Shown here: in pieces, positions 31,155-42,041 of the stretch
How the letters are laid out: each line of letters opens with the position of its first letter
How positions within the stretch are numbered: the stretch's first letter is position 1
Assembly (NCBI GenBank): GCA_009760885.1
Contig: CM019708.1
Span: 13,565,931-13,629,930 of the forward strand
DNA from: Achatina immaculata
Taxonomy: Eukaryota > Mollusca > Gastropoda > Stylommatophora > Achatinidae
Direction: 5' to 3'
Length of the DNA stretch: 64,000 bases
Position numbers and translations under genes: made by a program
The notes under the pieces: model-generated
Seen by the model: only the letters and a program-made list of their open reading frames with translations
The model's database searches: none
Told to the model about the DNA's origin: nothing

Positions 31155-33372
31155 AAAGCAGCGACTATAGTTGCAAAATACATAAAACAACATGGATATC
31201 TCCAGATGATAGAACCAGAAACCAGATAGATCATTTTTGTATTAGAAAATAATTCAGAACATCTCTGATGGATGTAAGAACATATAAGGGTACAGATGTC
31301 AACAGTGATCACAATCTGTGTATAGGGAGGATAAGACTTAAACTGAAAAGCCAACACAAGAAATCAATACCCAGAAAGATAAACAGTCATAGCCTACAAG
31401 AAGAAAATACCAACAGTGATTTCAGTCTGGAACTTACCAAACATTTCGCAGCACTCAAAGAGGTAGATGAGACAGATATAGATGAATTATGGAACTCATA
31501 CAGCACAGCCATAAGTACGGCAGAAAAAGCAAGTGCTGGACTGCAATCAACAAGTAGAAAAGCATGGATATCAGATAACACATGGAAATACATACATGAA
31601 AGAAGAGCAGCCAAATTAGCCATGTTGAATGTAAAGACAGATCTTGGAAAAGTTTTGGCAGAAGCAACATGCAAAGAACTAGACAATAAAGTAAAAAGAG
31701 ACAAAAGAGAATATAAGGACAATATTGCAAAAGAAGCAGAAAATGCAGCAAAAAAACAGGAGACAGCAAAACTCTATATAAAACTACAGAAGAAGCTAAC
31801 AGGTGCTATTACCTCCAGAGAAAGACCAGTCTTTAGCAAAACAGGCAATATATTAACATCAAGTAAAGAGCAAAAGCAAAGATGGGCCAAACGATTCCAA
31901 GAAATACTTAATCGATCACACCCAAATGAATTAATAAATATTGAAACCGATTTACCAATCCCACAACTAAATGTCAACTTAGATGAAGTTACACTGAATG
32001 AAATTGAAACAGCAGTGAATCTAATGCCTAACAACAAAGCTGCAGGTGAAGATGAAATAACAGTCGAAATGTTAAAATGTATTAACAGTGACAACATGGG
32101 CCAACTACAGAGAATGTCTAATAAAATTTGGAAAGAAGAAAAGTCCCTTCTAAATGGAAAAAGGGAATCATTGTTAAAATACCTAGAAAAAAAGGCAATC
32201 TCAGTGACTGCAATAACTGGAGGGGTGTAACCTTACTATCAGTTGTGTCAAAGGTGTTTTGTAAAGTGATTCTGAATAGAATTAAGGATGTAGTGGATAC
32301 TGCAATGAGAGAAGAGGCAAGATTTCGAAACGGGAGAAGCTGTCTCGACCAGATCTTTACTCTAAGAATAATACTTGAAGAACATGTTTAAAAGCAGAAA
32401 CCATTAATACTGAACTAAGCATTTGATAGCATATACAGAGATTCATTATGGAGAATTTTAAATCTATGTGGAATACCACCTAAAATTGTCAACATTATTA
32501 GAGAACTCTGCAGCGGATATGTTTGTACAATCAAGACAGAAGAAGGAATAAGCGAATGTTTTCAGATTGAAACAGGCGTGAAACAAGGATGTATATTATC
32601 TCCCTTGCTTTTTGGAATTGCCATACACTTTATAATGAAAAGATGCTGTACAGGAAAAACCGCCATTGATTGGGTACATGGGACCCAAATAGAAGATCTT
32701 GATTTTGCTGATGACATAACTCTTATCAGTGACAACTGAAATCGATACAGGAAAAAACAGATTCCCTGTCTTCCGTGGCTAGCAAAATAGGTCTTGAAAT
32801 TAACGAAGACAAAACAAAAACCTCTCATTATTAAAGAGGGAAAAATATACGTAGAAGGAACAGTTGTTGATGAAGTAAACCAGTCTGCATACCTTGGCAG
32901 CTACATGGACCAAGATGATGACACCAGGAAGGAAGTTAGAATTAGAATTGCAAAAGCACCATTGACCTTCAAGAATCTTGAGAACATATGGAATTCAAGT
33001 TATAAGCACAAAAACCAAGTTAAGATTATTCAGTTCAAATGTAATATCCACCCTCATTTATGCATGCGAATGCTGGAAATCAACGAAAGAAACAGACAAG
33101 AAATTAGACTCTTTTGAAAACAAATGCCTCAAGAAAATACTCAGTATAATGTGGAACGAATTTAAGAACAACACAGAGATAAGACAGATGAGCAAACAAC
33201 AACCTGTCTCATGGGTGATCAGAAAAAGAAGAAGGACATATGTAGGCCATGTGATGAGAAGAAACAATCTGAGAATACCAAACAAGCTATCAAGTGGAGC
33301 ACAACAGGCCGAAGAAAAAGAGGCCGACCACGTGAAAGAGGACATTGTTAAGAGAAGCCAGTTTAGTGGGCA
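31155..33372 (+). pseudogene. LINE-C: degenerate RTE-like endonuclease/reverse transcriptase, 5'-truncated
   Basis: Begins inside the APE endonuclease (HKTTWISPDDRTRNQIDHF, then DVRTYKGTDVNSDHN with the terminal SDHN active-site motif). A 320-codon frame follows (31268-32230) covering the linker and RT fingers (NNKAAGEDEITVEMLK). The RT palm is split by frameshifts and stops: NNWRGVTLLSVVSKVFCK, then TGVKQGCILSPLLFGIA, then EDLDFADDITLI with the FADD catalytic motif, then SAYLGSYMD. The C-terminus is VIRKRRRTYVGHVMRRN. Homology to the LINE-C tail stops near 33372 and resumes at 34045. The element made its own endonuclease and RT for target-primed reverse transcription; this copy is inactive. 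Confidence 0.92.
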
Positions 33373-33559
33373 TAATATAATACTGTTATTCTGTGAAATT
33401 ATTATATTATTATGTCATAAGTTGTTCTTTGGGTTGTGAATTGTAGGTTATTAATACATTCCTAACTCTTCCTTTTGTTTATTTTCAACTCTTTATCAGG
33501 ATGTCACTCCACAGTGTAATACACGTCATTCAGTAACTTGGTTATTATTTTTATTCCTA

Positions 33560-33995
33560 TCTATCTATAGTGTCCTCTATTTCTTTTATCGTTATATTAT
33601 CAGGCCCAGTCGCTTTTCCTTTCTTCATATGTTTGATAGCATCTATGATTTCATTTTCACGCATTGTTGGTCCATCACAATTTTCAGTATCTGGTGTTAA
33701 TTCTGGTCTTTCTCCTCCATATAGCTCACCCATGTACTCTGTCCACCTGTCCCGTTTTCTTATTTTTACTGGCCGTCAGCCATTCTGCTCTGTCATTCGA
33801 CACTCGTCCATTGGTTTTGGGCATGTCCGTCAGTTGCTTCCCGAGTCATAAATTTCTAGCTGAGATGTCCATCCCCTTATCTTTGTCTGCTTCTTCACTT
33901 ATACTTGTCAGCTCCAGGCGTGATGGGAATCGGTTTTCTACTACCGTAGGAGCTTTACTCTCCCAGATTTTCCATCGTTTTCTAGCAACAACAAT
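33560..33995 (-). mobile_element. RT N-terminal fragment of another LINE (family F), inside LINE-C
   Basis: Minus-strand translation in shifting frames gives NGRVSNDRAEWLTASKNKKT, RWTEYMGELYGGERPELTP and ENEIIDAIKHMKKGKATGPD followed by NITIKE. These are the RT segment preceding and including fingers motif GKATGPD. It lies antisense between the 31155-33372 body and the 34045 tail of LINE-C, so it is probably a nested insertion. There is no intact frame. Confidence 0.75.
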
Positions 33996-34044
33996 AATAA
34001 TAATATTCATCATAATGCAATAATCATAACTTACAAGGTACAAT

Positions 34045-34155
34045 GCTACAATGATGAACTGAAGAACTCGCCGAAAACAGGAAAACTTGGCAAACAACTA
34101 TGCGAGCCCTATGTGACGTTTAACGACACGGGAAGGATGTAAGATGTAAGATATT
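34045..34155 (+). mobile_element. LINE-C 3' terminus, likely the tail of the 31155 copy
   Basis: Matches the LINE-C end (gaagaactcgccgaaaacag, then gcgagccctatgtgacgttt) with tail atgtaagatgtaagat. Same orientation as the 31155-33372 body and missing from its end, so the two are best read as one element split by 33375-34044. Confidence 0.75.
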
Positions 34156-34777
34156 TGCAAAACTAAGAACGATGGCAGAAAATAACAGAAAAGTAAGACT
34201 ACAAAGGTTGTGATTTATCACACCTGTAGGCTTGACATTCAAGTATGTGTATGTGTAACGTGGATAACGTACCCAAGGCAAGAGAAAACACTGAACAGTT
34301 TCCGTCTTTCAAGTTTTGGCAAAATAATGAATGTCAAAACGGCAGGACGAAGTATCAAACTTTGAGGTCCTGAAGCGTCAAAGGGCTCCATCCAAGAAGA
34401 TTATATTCTGCAGCATAAGATTAAGATAGTTCAGGCTTATGGAAAGAATGATAATATTTTGAAGCAAATGCGACATAGGAAAATTCTGGCGATAAGTACG
34501 CCAACAGATAAACCAAACCTGTGATACAAGAACAATTCTAACGCCTACACAACATTTTTTTTTCACAAGCTGCCAGGAACTGAAGTTTACACTAAATGTT
34601 TGTGTAAACAGCATCAAACGTTAATCTGGCACTGACAGATACTTGTACAAAAAAAAGATTTGCTTACTCTAAGGCAGTATTCTATCTTCTGCTCTTCTAT
34701 TTGTAGAATGTAAGCTGTAGATGTAAGCTTATTGCTTACAGTTTTTCATCTTTCTGTCAATTTCACTATTGTCCACT
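34156..34777. other. Non-coding, no gene recognised
   Basis: Unique AT-rich sequence. Confidence 0.4.
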
Positions 34778-35520
34778 GTAGTAATGTTCTTTCATACATT
34801 GTAACAGAATAGCAATTCTGTACAGAGTGTATTGTGTATAGCCAGTAGTTGTGGTCTGGTAGACTACAACTCATGTCCGTGTGCAAAGCACGTGGTTCGA
34901 GAAAATTCGAAGTCACGTGGTTGAGTTGAGCTGAAGATATGCATGGGCTTAGAAAGGCAGTCTTGTCCAGAATGGGTCAGAGAAAGGTTGTGTGATTGTC
35001 TCTAGAATGTGGTAGAGAGAGCCTTGTTGTGGTAGCAGGAGTTTTAGTGATTTATGATGTAGGAAGAATTTTGTAGTGATTACCAATTTAAATCTCGTTT
35101 GGGAAGAGTTCTACCAGTGGCAATTGTTGGTAGTGAGATGGAAGAATTGGTTTTTCCTGTGTTGATTGAGGTTTTCTTGATAATGTTGTGAGTATGAATT
35201 ATTTTGTGTACTGCACATTGTATGGTATTTTTACCCATATGGCGTAGAGCTCGTCCACGCCGGGTACTGTTAATGTAATTCTTGTTCAGCCTTATGGCAA
35301 TGTTTACATCATCATGATTTCACCCTCATTTTGTCCATAATAAATGTGTTTGGTCTAAGATATAACTACACATATGGGCTTTGTTAAAATTCTCATTGTT
35401 GACCAGTTTGTTCTGGTTGGAAGACTGCAAGTTACGTTAAGCTGTTGTATTGTATCTGTACTATTTTTGTGGAGTTGAAAACCTGGGTGTCTTGTTGTAT
35501 TTTCTTAGTGTATAATACAG
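34778..35520 (+). mobile_element. Candidate solo LTR or LTR plus leader
   Basis: About 740 bp begin TGTAGTAATG and end TAATACA, with TAATAAA-like polyadenylation signals near 35338. They are followed by a leader and ATGGTTAGAACACCAGCAAC at 35532, which would start MVRTPATRRK, similar in style to gag starts. No second LTR, primer-binding site or gag/pol was found in the window, so this is only suggestive. Confidence 0.25.
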
Positions 35521-35625
35521 AAAATTAGGTGATGGTTAGAACACCAGCAACAAGAAGAAAAATATAAGTTCAAACTGTACTCCACAAGTAGTTAAAGAAT
35601 AACAGAGAAAAACTAGTAAAATAGT

Positions 35626-36253
35626 GTCGTGACTCTGTTTTAACATTACTGTTAGCTTTTATCTCATTTTAACCCACGACTGTTCTATGTTGTTGTGCGT
35701 CTGTTTTGTTACTCACTTCATAAACTTACTTGTTCCCAGGTACGTTCAACCTCTCTCAGTGGCAACAGTAATACAGAAACCGCAACTTTATAATTTGAAG
35801 TGACTTTAATGATGCACGGGGTGACGATGAGTCGATGAGCGATATGACTAGGACGACAAGGCATCACCAAACTCTGAGAACACAAGACTGGACGTAATTT
35901 ACAATTCCATGACATAACATATGTTCCAGGCAGACGTTTGTCGCCATCAGAACATCCTACCATACACTATTCTACAACTCTTTCCTTGACGACTACATTT
36001 CTAACCACCTAAATCTACGTCGTGTCCAGACGATACACAGAACACAACTCTCCCTCAGTCATATGATTTCTCTCTAACCTGACCATTTTCCTGTCATACC
36101 TTAACTGTGACCCTCGTGCAACCCGAGACAAAGCAGATAGAATCTACTCACAAACAGCTGATTACTTTAGAAGATAACTCATTTAATACAAATTTTCCAA
36201 TTCTTAGATGAGTTATCTATCTTACGTCCTAACATTCGATATACTGTTATAAC
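35626..36253 (-). repeat. Unclassified dispersed repeat, copy 2 (about 620 bp)
   Basis: Reverse complement of the repeat at 16040-16655 with roughly 80 percent identity by eye. It retains the gataactcat..atgagttatc inverted repeat. The 81-codon minus frame at 35718-35963 is not conserved in the other copy. Confidence 0.8.
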
Positions 36254-36330
36254 TCTGCTATCCACTTTTAGAATACCATCCCATCCCATCTAAAACTCAA
36301 ACCTAATATTCCTTCTTTGAACGTCAACAT

Positions 36331-36625
36331 TTCATTCATTTATTCATTTGCATGTCCCTTGCGGAACTTTGCCTCCCTAATAGCTCTCCTGTAGGTCTCT
36401 CTGTTGTGAGCAAGATGCCCTGCTGCTGATGCATCCATCTGCAGATCATCAACGATGTCTTGCAGCCGTCTTCTCCTTGGTCTTCCTCTCTTTCTTTGTC
36501 CTATTATGTGCCCTTCCAAGACCGTCTTCTCTAGATTATCATGACGTTAATGTATCCAAAATATTTAAATTTTCCCTCTTTAATCCTCTTTACTAGCCAG
36601 CCTTCTTCAATATTTTTCTTGAAAT
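36331..36625 (-). mobile_element. LINE-B 3' end, 5'-truncated, (ATGA)n tail
   Basis: The minus strand encodes EEGWLVKRIKEGKFKYF, then GRPRRRRLQDIVDDLQMDAS, and ends KFRKGHAN in an (aatg/atga)n tail instead of (actg)n. The first part shows that the shared upstream segment is the same as in the copy at 43240. Confidence 0.87.
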
Positions 36626-36639
36626 ATGGATATATAACT

Positions 36640-38283
36640 TTTCATTACCTGCTTGAATTCGATTATACTGTACCCTTAAGACTTATGCTTCCCTCATAGC
36701 TTTAGATTTTTCTAACAACAGTTACTTTCTTCCATCTTGGAGATAAAGCTATGCTTATGTTTGCACAATACCTACAACAGAGTAATTTGTAGAGCGATAT
36801 CACTGTGTCATATGTGTGTAAATATGGTCATTGAGTGTACTTAGTACTTTTTGTACATAGTCGAACATGCGGATATCGTGTCAAAATTGTGACATCTAAA
36901 GTTTTTCTCCTGCTTGTTATGTAATTGGTAATACGTGACAAAACTGACTTTTTGTGACAGAAAGAAAGCTGAACGATAAAGGGCAGAATGTCAGATGGGC
37001 TCAGGGAGCCAAGTTCTTCATTTTCGGTTATTCTCCCATTCGTTCTTTCTCTGACCGCCGTGTTTATGAAAACCTGAGGATAGATAGACTAAGAAATCAG
37101 AAGACGGGGCAGATCAACAGACAGACATACAATCCTGCACCAAACTTCCACTGCAAGACCGGGTGCATCTGCTTAAAATGACATAATTTTGTTTGTGATA
37201 AATATTAAACCTCAGCGCGCTGTTTTGAGAATATATCGGCTTCTACACCGTGTATCACAACTGAAATAAATCAACAGCGTTTTTGCACTAGCACTGCCAG
37301 GAGAACAGATTCTTGATGAAACATAATTTCCTGTAAGAAAATTTGGAAGATGGAATATGTTAAGAATTCTCATACAACACCCGCTTTCCTCTTTCATCGT
37401 TGGCAGATATTGTTTGACCACGGACTTTATAATATGCCGTGGGCGGCCAACGATTATTATTTTCATTGCCTCAGTTCCAGCCATGAAGTTTATGCTTGTA
37501 CCTTTTACCTGCCATGTTTATCTTTCACCTTTTAACGGATGAATCCACCCCACCCTTTTTTTTTTGTTGTTGTATGGCAGCTCTTTGCCAATATGGCGCT
37601 CTTTACCGTTTCTCATTTCCTTATGTTTTTTTCGTATAATCAAGTCAAAATTACCATAATGAAAACCAGTTTATCTCGGTTTATGCATGTTTTTCCCCCC
37701 CAACTCCGTTCTGTTTTTAAGAGTGGAGACAGATTTTACTGACGTTAGGACAAAGCCAAAACGGATGCAGATTAAGAGGGGTTGGCGGGGGTTCGTAGTC
37801 TTTTATGCATACCTTTGTAATTGGTTTCGTCCAGCGCAGGTGAATTCTTATGTATAAATATTTCGTTTTTATTATAGATTACCATGGGATTGTTAGTTCC
37901 TGTTTTTTACGTATTTTCTGTTACTAAGTTCCTATTAGAAGTATTAAGTTTCTGTTACAGTTCGCTTAGGATTGCTAGCTCCAGTTATTACTTTCTGTTC
38001 ATCAAGTTTCTGTTATTATTTTCTGTTAATATTTACCTCCTTGTAGTGTTTTCCTACTTTCATGTCCGTGCTACCACTGTCGCCATTACTGCTACACTCA
38101 CATTAGTACCACTCCTACCACACTCTTTCTCTTAGGACTTAATGCGTTATGTAGCAATACTTCTGTCCCTACTACCGTTAATATTACTGCTACAGCTGCT
38201 GCAACTATTAACGCTGCTACTACTGCTGCTACTCGATCATATCAGCAGGAACTGCTACACTGACTACAGCACTGCTACAATTC
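36640..38283. other. Long unique non-coding stretch
   Basis: No gene recognised. 37880-38040 has loose repeats of gttactaagtt/tctgttacag type, and the (CTA/CTG)-rich area begins near 38150. Confidence 0.4.
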
Positions 38284-38293
38284 CGACACTACT

Positions 38294-38494
38294 CTCTCTC
38301 TCTCTCTCTCTGAACCTTAAGTGCCCAGGGCACATGGGGCTTCCGCAAGGGTTTTCCACAAATGCCTGTCCTTCGCCTTTTTTTCTGCTCTTGCCCAGGT
38401 GAGCCCTCTATTGCTCAACATCCTTTCCGTTGTTCTTCTCCATGTCTCTTTTGGTCTACCCTTACTTCTGTTCCCCTGTGGTGTCCATCTTAGT
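38294..38494 (-). mobile_element. RTE-A 3' end with 10-bp target-site duplication
   Basis: A 201-bp 5'-truncated copy: (CT)n tail, gaaccttaagtgcccagggc, and homology up to gtgtccatcttagt. It is flanked by cgacactact at 38284-38293 and 38495-38504, a clean target-site duplication placing the insertion in a (TAC)-rich tract. The remaining frame covers only the C-terminus. Confidence 0.93.
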
Positions 38495-38578
38495 CGACAC
38501 TACTACTACTACTGTTATTTCGACAATGATTTATTATTACTGCACAAAACAACAACAATTAGTACACTACTACACCAT

Positions 38579-38642
<64 letters not shown>

Positions 38643-38647
38643 ACCAT

Positions 38648-38693
<46 letters not shown>

Positions 38694-38884
38694 ACCATTA
38701 CTACTAATACTACTACTACTACAACTATTACTATTACAATTACTACTACTACCACCACTATTACTACGAAAACTACTACTACTACTATTACTAATACTAC
38801 TACTACTACTTCTGCTGCTACTACTACTACTACAACTATTACTATTACAATTACTATTACTACTACTACTACTACTACTACTAC
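38495..38884. repeat. (TAC)n microsatellite
   Basis: About 390 bp of (TAC)n with TGC, CAT and AAC variants. It continues in kind at 42584-42680, on the other side of the RTE-A insertions, so the two were probably one array before insertion. Confidence 0.93.
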
Positions 38885-39046
38885 TCTCTCTCTTTCTCTC
38901 TCTCTGAACCTTAAGTGCCCACGGCACATGGGACTTCCGCAAGGGTTTTCCACAAATGCCTGTCCTTTGCCTTTTTTTCTTCTCTTACCCAGGTGAGCCC
39001 TCTATTGCTCAACATCCTTTCTGTTGTTCTTCTCCATGTCTCTTTT
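38885..39046 (-). mobile_element. Older RTE-A copy, 3' part (interrupted)
   Basis: Begins with a (CT)n tail and RTE-A terminus and stops at catgtctctttt (39035-39046). The full-length element begins there. Its continuation is 42254-42583. Confidence 0.93.
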
Positions 39047-39063
39047 CTCTCTCTCTCTGAACC

Positions 39064-41082
39064 TTAAGTGCCCAGGGCACATGGGGCTTCCGCAAGGGTT
39101 TTCCACAAATGCCTGTCTTTCGCCTTTTTTTCTGCTCTTGCCCAGGTGAGCCCTCTATTGCTCAACATCCTTTCTGTTGTTCTTCTCCATGTCTCTTTTG
39201 GTCTACCCTTACTTCTGTTCCCCTGTGGTGTCCATCTTAGTGCTATTTTTGGTAGTGAGTTGTCAGTCATTCTGAGCACATGTCCCAACCATCGCCAGCG
39301 TCTTTCCTCAATAATTGTTGTCAGTGGTTTCATCTGCATTTCTGCCAATAAGATGTTATTTCTTATGGTGTTTGGCCAAAATATTTTTTTAATTCTACGT
39401 AAACATTTAGTCTGGAAAGAATTCAACTTGTTTTCTATGGTTTTGGTGATTTTCCAGCATTCACTACCATAGAGTAGTACACTTAGAACATTACTCTTAA
39501 ATATCCTGATTTTCATATTTATGCTTAGTTTATTTGATTTCCATATATTCTGTAGCATTGCAAAAGCCTGGTTTGCTCTAGTAAGTCTGCTGTTGATGTC
39601 CTCTGTGCTGTCTCCATTTTCTACTACTCTGCTGCCAAGGTATACAAATTCGTTGACCTCCTCCACTAACTTGTTATCTACTCTGAGTACATTTCTGTTG
39701 TTCACATTTTGCTTCATTAATTTTGTCTTTCCTACGTTGATCTTTAGTCCTATGTTGTTTGCATTCTGGGTTAACTTGTTTATTTTATCTTGCATATCTT
39801 TGTGACTGCTTGATAATAGACAAATGTCGTCCGCAAAGTCAAGGTCCTCCAGCACTGTGTTAAGGGTCCATTGTAATCCTCTGCTTTTGTCTGATGTTGC
39901 CTCCTTCATTAACCAGTCTACTGCCAAGATAAATAATGTTGGTGATAGTACACATCCCTGTTTCACTCCTGTTTGTACCCTAAAGCTGCTGGAGGTATGT
40001 TCTCCACAGATAACTTTGCACTGAAAACCCTCGTATAGGGCTTTGATTACATTAACTATTTTATGGGGGAGGCCATGCCATCTTAGGATTTTCCACAGTG
40101 CATCTCTGTTGACACTGTCAAAGGCTTTCTCAAAATCTATGAATAATGCATATGTTGTGCTATGCCACTCATTTGCCTGTTCTAATATTTGTCTAAGTAC
40201 AAATATATGGTCTATGCATGATCTTCCTTTCCTAAATCCTGCCTGCTCTTTCCGAAGTTTTTCCTCAAGTATTGGTACAATTCTGTTGATGATTATTCTG
40301 CAAAATACTTTACTAGTGAGTGGCAGTAGGGTAATGCCTCTCCAGTTCCCGCAATCTCTGAGGTCACCCTTCTTTGGTAGTTTTACTATAAGACCAGTTT
40401 TCCACTCCTCTGGGGCTTTTTCTAAATCCCAAATTTGTTGTAATATCCGGCAAAGTTGTTTTGGTGTTTCTGTTTCTTCTGCTTTCAACATCTCAGCAGT
40501 CACTTCATCTTCACCTGGTGCCCTGTCTGATTTTAGCATCTTTATCGCCTCTTTTACTTCATTTATTGTTATTGGTCCTGTATTGATGTTTAGTTCCGCT
40601 TTTGCTTCAGGTATATCTATTGCTTGTGCTGCTTGTGTTCTGTTTAGTAGGGTGTTAAAGTGTTCTCTCCATCTTTCAATTTTTTCTCTTTCTCCACTGA
40701 CCAGTTGTCCATTTTGTGTTCTTACTGCACTTTCACATCTTGTATTGAAGTTACCTGTCATCTGCTTTGTGATTTTATATATGGTTTTCATGTCATTTGT
40801 ATATGCTGCTTTCTCTGCTGTCTCTGCTAAGTTGTCATAATACTGACGTTTATCTTGACGGCATGATTCCTTCACTTCTTTGTCTTTTTGTGCATAATTA
40901 CTTAAAACTCGTTCTTTAAGCCGTTGTGATTTGGTGTTCAGTAATTTTTTCTTGATTTCTTTTCTTTGCTCTATCTTTTCCCATGTGGTCTCACTTATCC
41001 ATTCCTCTTTTCTCCTTTTCCGATATCCCAGCACCTCTTTTGCTGTTTCCTGTAGTGTTTTATTGAACTCTAATATGGACAT
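39064..41082 (-). CDS. RTE-A reverse transcriptase region (open from about 41190)
   Basis: A 672-codon frame counted from an internal Met. In-frame sequence continues upstream to about 41187 (HFDTRKLIDQQTRNEF). RT landmarks in order: APGEDEVTAEMLK (fingers), [51 protein letters not shown] (catalytic Asp, motif A), [14 protein letters not shown] (motif B), LDFADDICLL (motif C FADD), KTKLM and EFVYLGSRV. The C-terminal part has YGSECWKITK, RRWRWLGHVLRM and RPKETWRRTTERM, ending EAPCALGT. It makes cDNA of the element at nicked genomic DNA. All catalytic residues are present. The natural product is expected to be fused to the endonuclease frame upstream. Confidence 0.95.
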   Translation of the reverse strand: MSILEFNKTLQETAKEVLGYRKRRKEEWISETTWEKIEQRKEIKKKLLNTKSQRLKERVLSNYAQKDKEVKESCRQDKRQYYDNLAETAEKAAYTNDMKTIYKITKQMTGNFNTRCESAVRTQNGQLVSGEREKIERWREHFNTLLNRTQAAQAIDIPEAKAELNINTGPITINEVKEAIKMLKSDRAPGEDEVTAEMLKAEETETPKQLCRILQQIWDLEKAPEEWKTGLIVKLPKKGDLRDCGNWRGITLLPLTSKVFCRIIINRIVPILEEKLRKEQAGFRKGRSCIDHIFVLRQILEQANEWHSTTYALFIDFEKAFDSVNRDALWKILRWHGLPHKIVNVIKALYEGFQCKVICGEHTSSSFRVQTGVKQGCVLSPTLFILAVDWLMKEATSDKSRGLQWTLNTVLEDLDFADDICLLSSSHKDMQDKINKLTQNANNIGLKINVGKTKLMKQNVNNRNVLRVDNKLVEEVNEFVYLGSRVVENGDSTEDINSRLTRANQAFAMLQNIWKSNKLSINMKIRIFKSNVLSVLLYGSECWKITKTIENKLNSFQTKCLRRIKKIFWPNTIRNNILLAEMQMKPLTTIIEERRWRWLGHVLRMTDNSLPKIALRWTPQGNRSKGRPKETWRRTTERMLSNRGLTWARAEKKAKDRHLWKTLAEAPCALGT

Positions 41083-41156
41083 TTCTGCTTCGTCTTGTAG
41101 GACACTGAAGCGGTTCTTAAGTATTATTGAGAATTCATTTCTTGTTTGCTGGTCTA

Positions 41157-42041
41157 TCAGTTTTCTTGTATCAAAATGTATCTTCTGTGTTCTCCGATTC
41201 TGGCTTTCCTTAATTTTAGTTTTATTTTTGCTACCAGAAGGTTGTGATCACTTCCTATATCTGCTCCTTTCCTTGCTCGCACATCTTGTAGTGACCGTTT
41301 CCACTTGTTGTTTATTAGTATGTGATCGATTTGGTTTTCTGTGGTTTTATCTGGTGACCTCCAAGTCACCTTATGGATGTTTTTGTGTTGGAAAATTGTC
41401 CCTCCGATGGTCATCATGTTTTCTTCACAGAAACTGCACAGTCTTTCTCCATTTTCATTTATTTCTCCGATTCCTTCTCTTCCCATGATTCTTCTTCTAT
41501 CTTCATTTCCTTCACCTACTTTTGCATTGAAGTCGCCCAAGATGAGTAGCATATCATGCTTGGGTATTGTTTCTACTGTGGCTTGGAGGCTGTTGTAAAA
41601 ATCTTCTTTTAATTCCTCTTCAGCTGCTTCTGTTGGTGCATAACAAACTATAATAGACAGCTTCGTGAATCTTGAGTTGAACCGTGCATATAATAATCTC
41701 TCATTTATTGGGGTCCATTTCAGCAATGCTCTTGATGCTTCTTTTGTTATAATCAATGCTACTCCTCCTTCATGAAAATCTTCTTTACCTGACCATATTA
41801 TTGTATCTTCTGTGTGCTGTGTTGTTAATTTCCTTCTGCCTTGTCCTGTCCATCTTGCTTCTTGTATTCCTAGTATGTCTAGTTTGTATCTGTGCATTTC
41901 CTTGATGGTTTGTGCTAGTTTTCCAGTCTGGTTTAGTGTTCTTACATTCCAGCTGCCTATTTGCATCTTTTGTTTAGGTTCCAGGAGGTCTGCAGTCGGG
42001 CTGGGGACTTCCAGTGGCTGGCTTTCATCCACAACCTTCAT
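41157..42041 (-). CDS. RTE-A AP-like endonuclease region (frameshifted from RT)
   Basis: A 294-codon frame that includes the complete exonuclease-endonuclease-phosphatase domain. Landmarks: MQIGSWNVRTLNQTGK, DILGIQEARWTG (catalytic Glu), IIVCYAPTE, LLILGDFNAKVG (Asp/Asn pair), ENQIDHILI and the final GSDHNLLVAKIKLKL (catalytic SDH). It nicks target DNA to start reverse transcription. The frame ends at a TGA at 41157-41159. Around 41187-41198 the homology passes into the RT frame, one base out of register. I see no obvious slippery heptamer there, so this is more likely an inactivating indel or sequencing error than programmed frameshifting. Confidence 0.93.
   Translation of the reverse strand: MKVVDESQPLEVPSPTADLLEPKQKMQIGSWNVRTLNQTGKLAQTIKEMHRYKLDILGIQEARWTGQGRRKLTTQHTEDTIIWSGKEDFHEGGVALIITKEASRALLKWTPINERLLYARFNSRFTKLSIIVCYAPTEAAEEELKEDFYNSLQATVETIPKHDMLLILGDFNAKVGEGNEDRRRIMGREGIGEINENGERLCSFCEENMMTIGGTIFQHKNIHKVTWRSPDKTTENQIDHILINNKWKRSLQDVRARKGADIGSDHNLLVAKIKLKLRKARIGEHRRYILIQEN

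Noticed and set aside
39068..40840. Several long + strand frames across RTE-A (for example 40043-40840)
   Set aside because: Antisense shadows of the reverse transcriptase coding strand, which carries all catalytic motifs.
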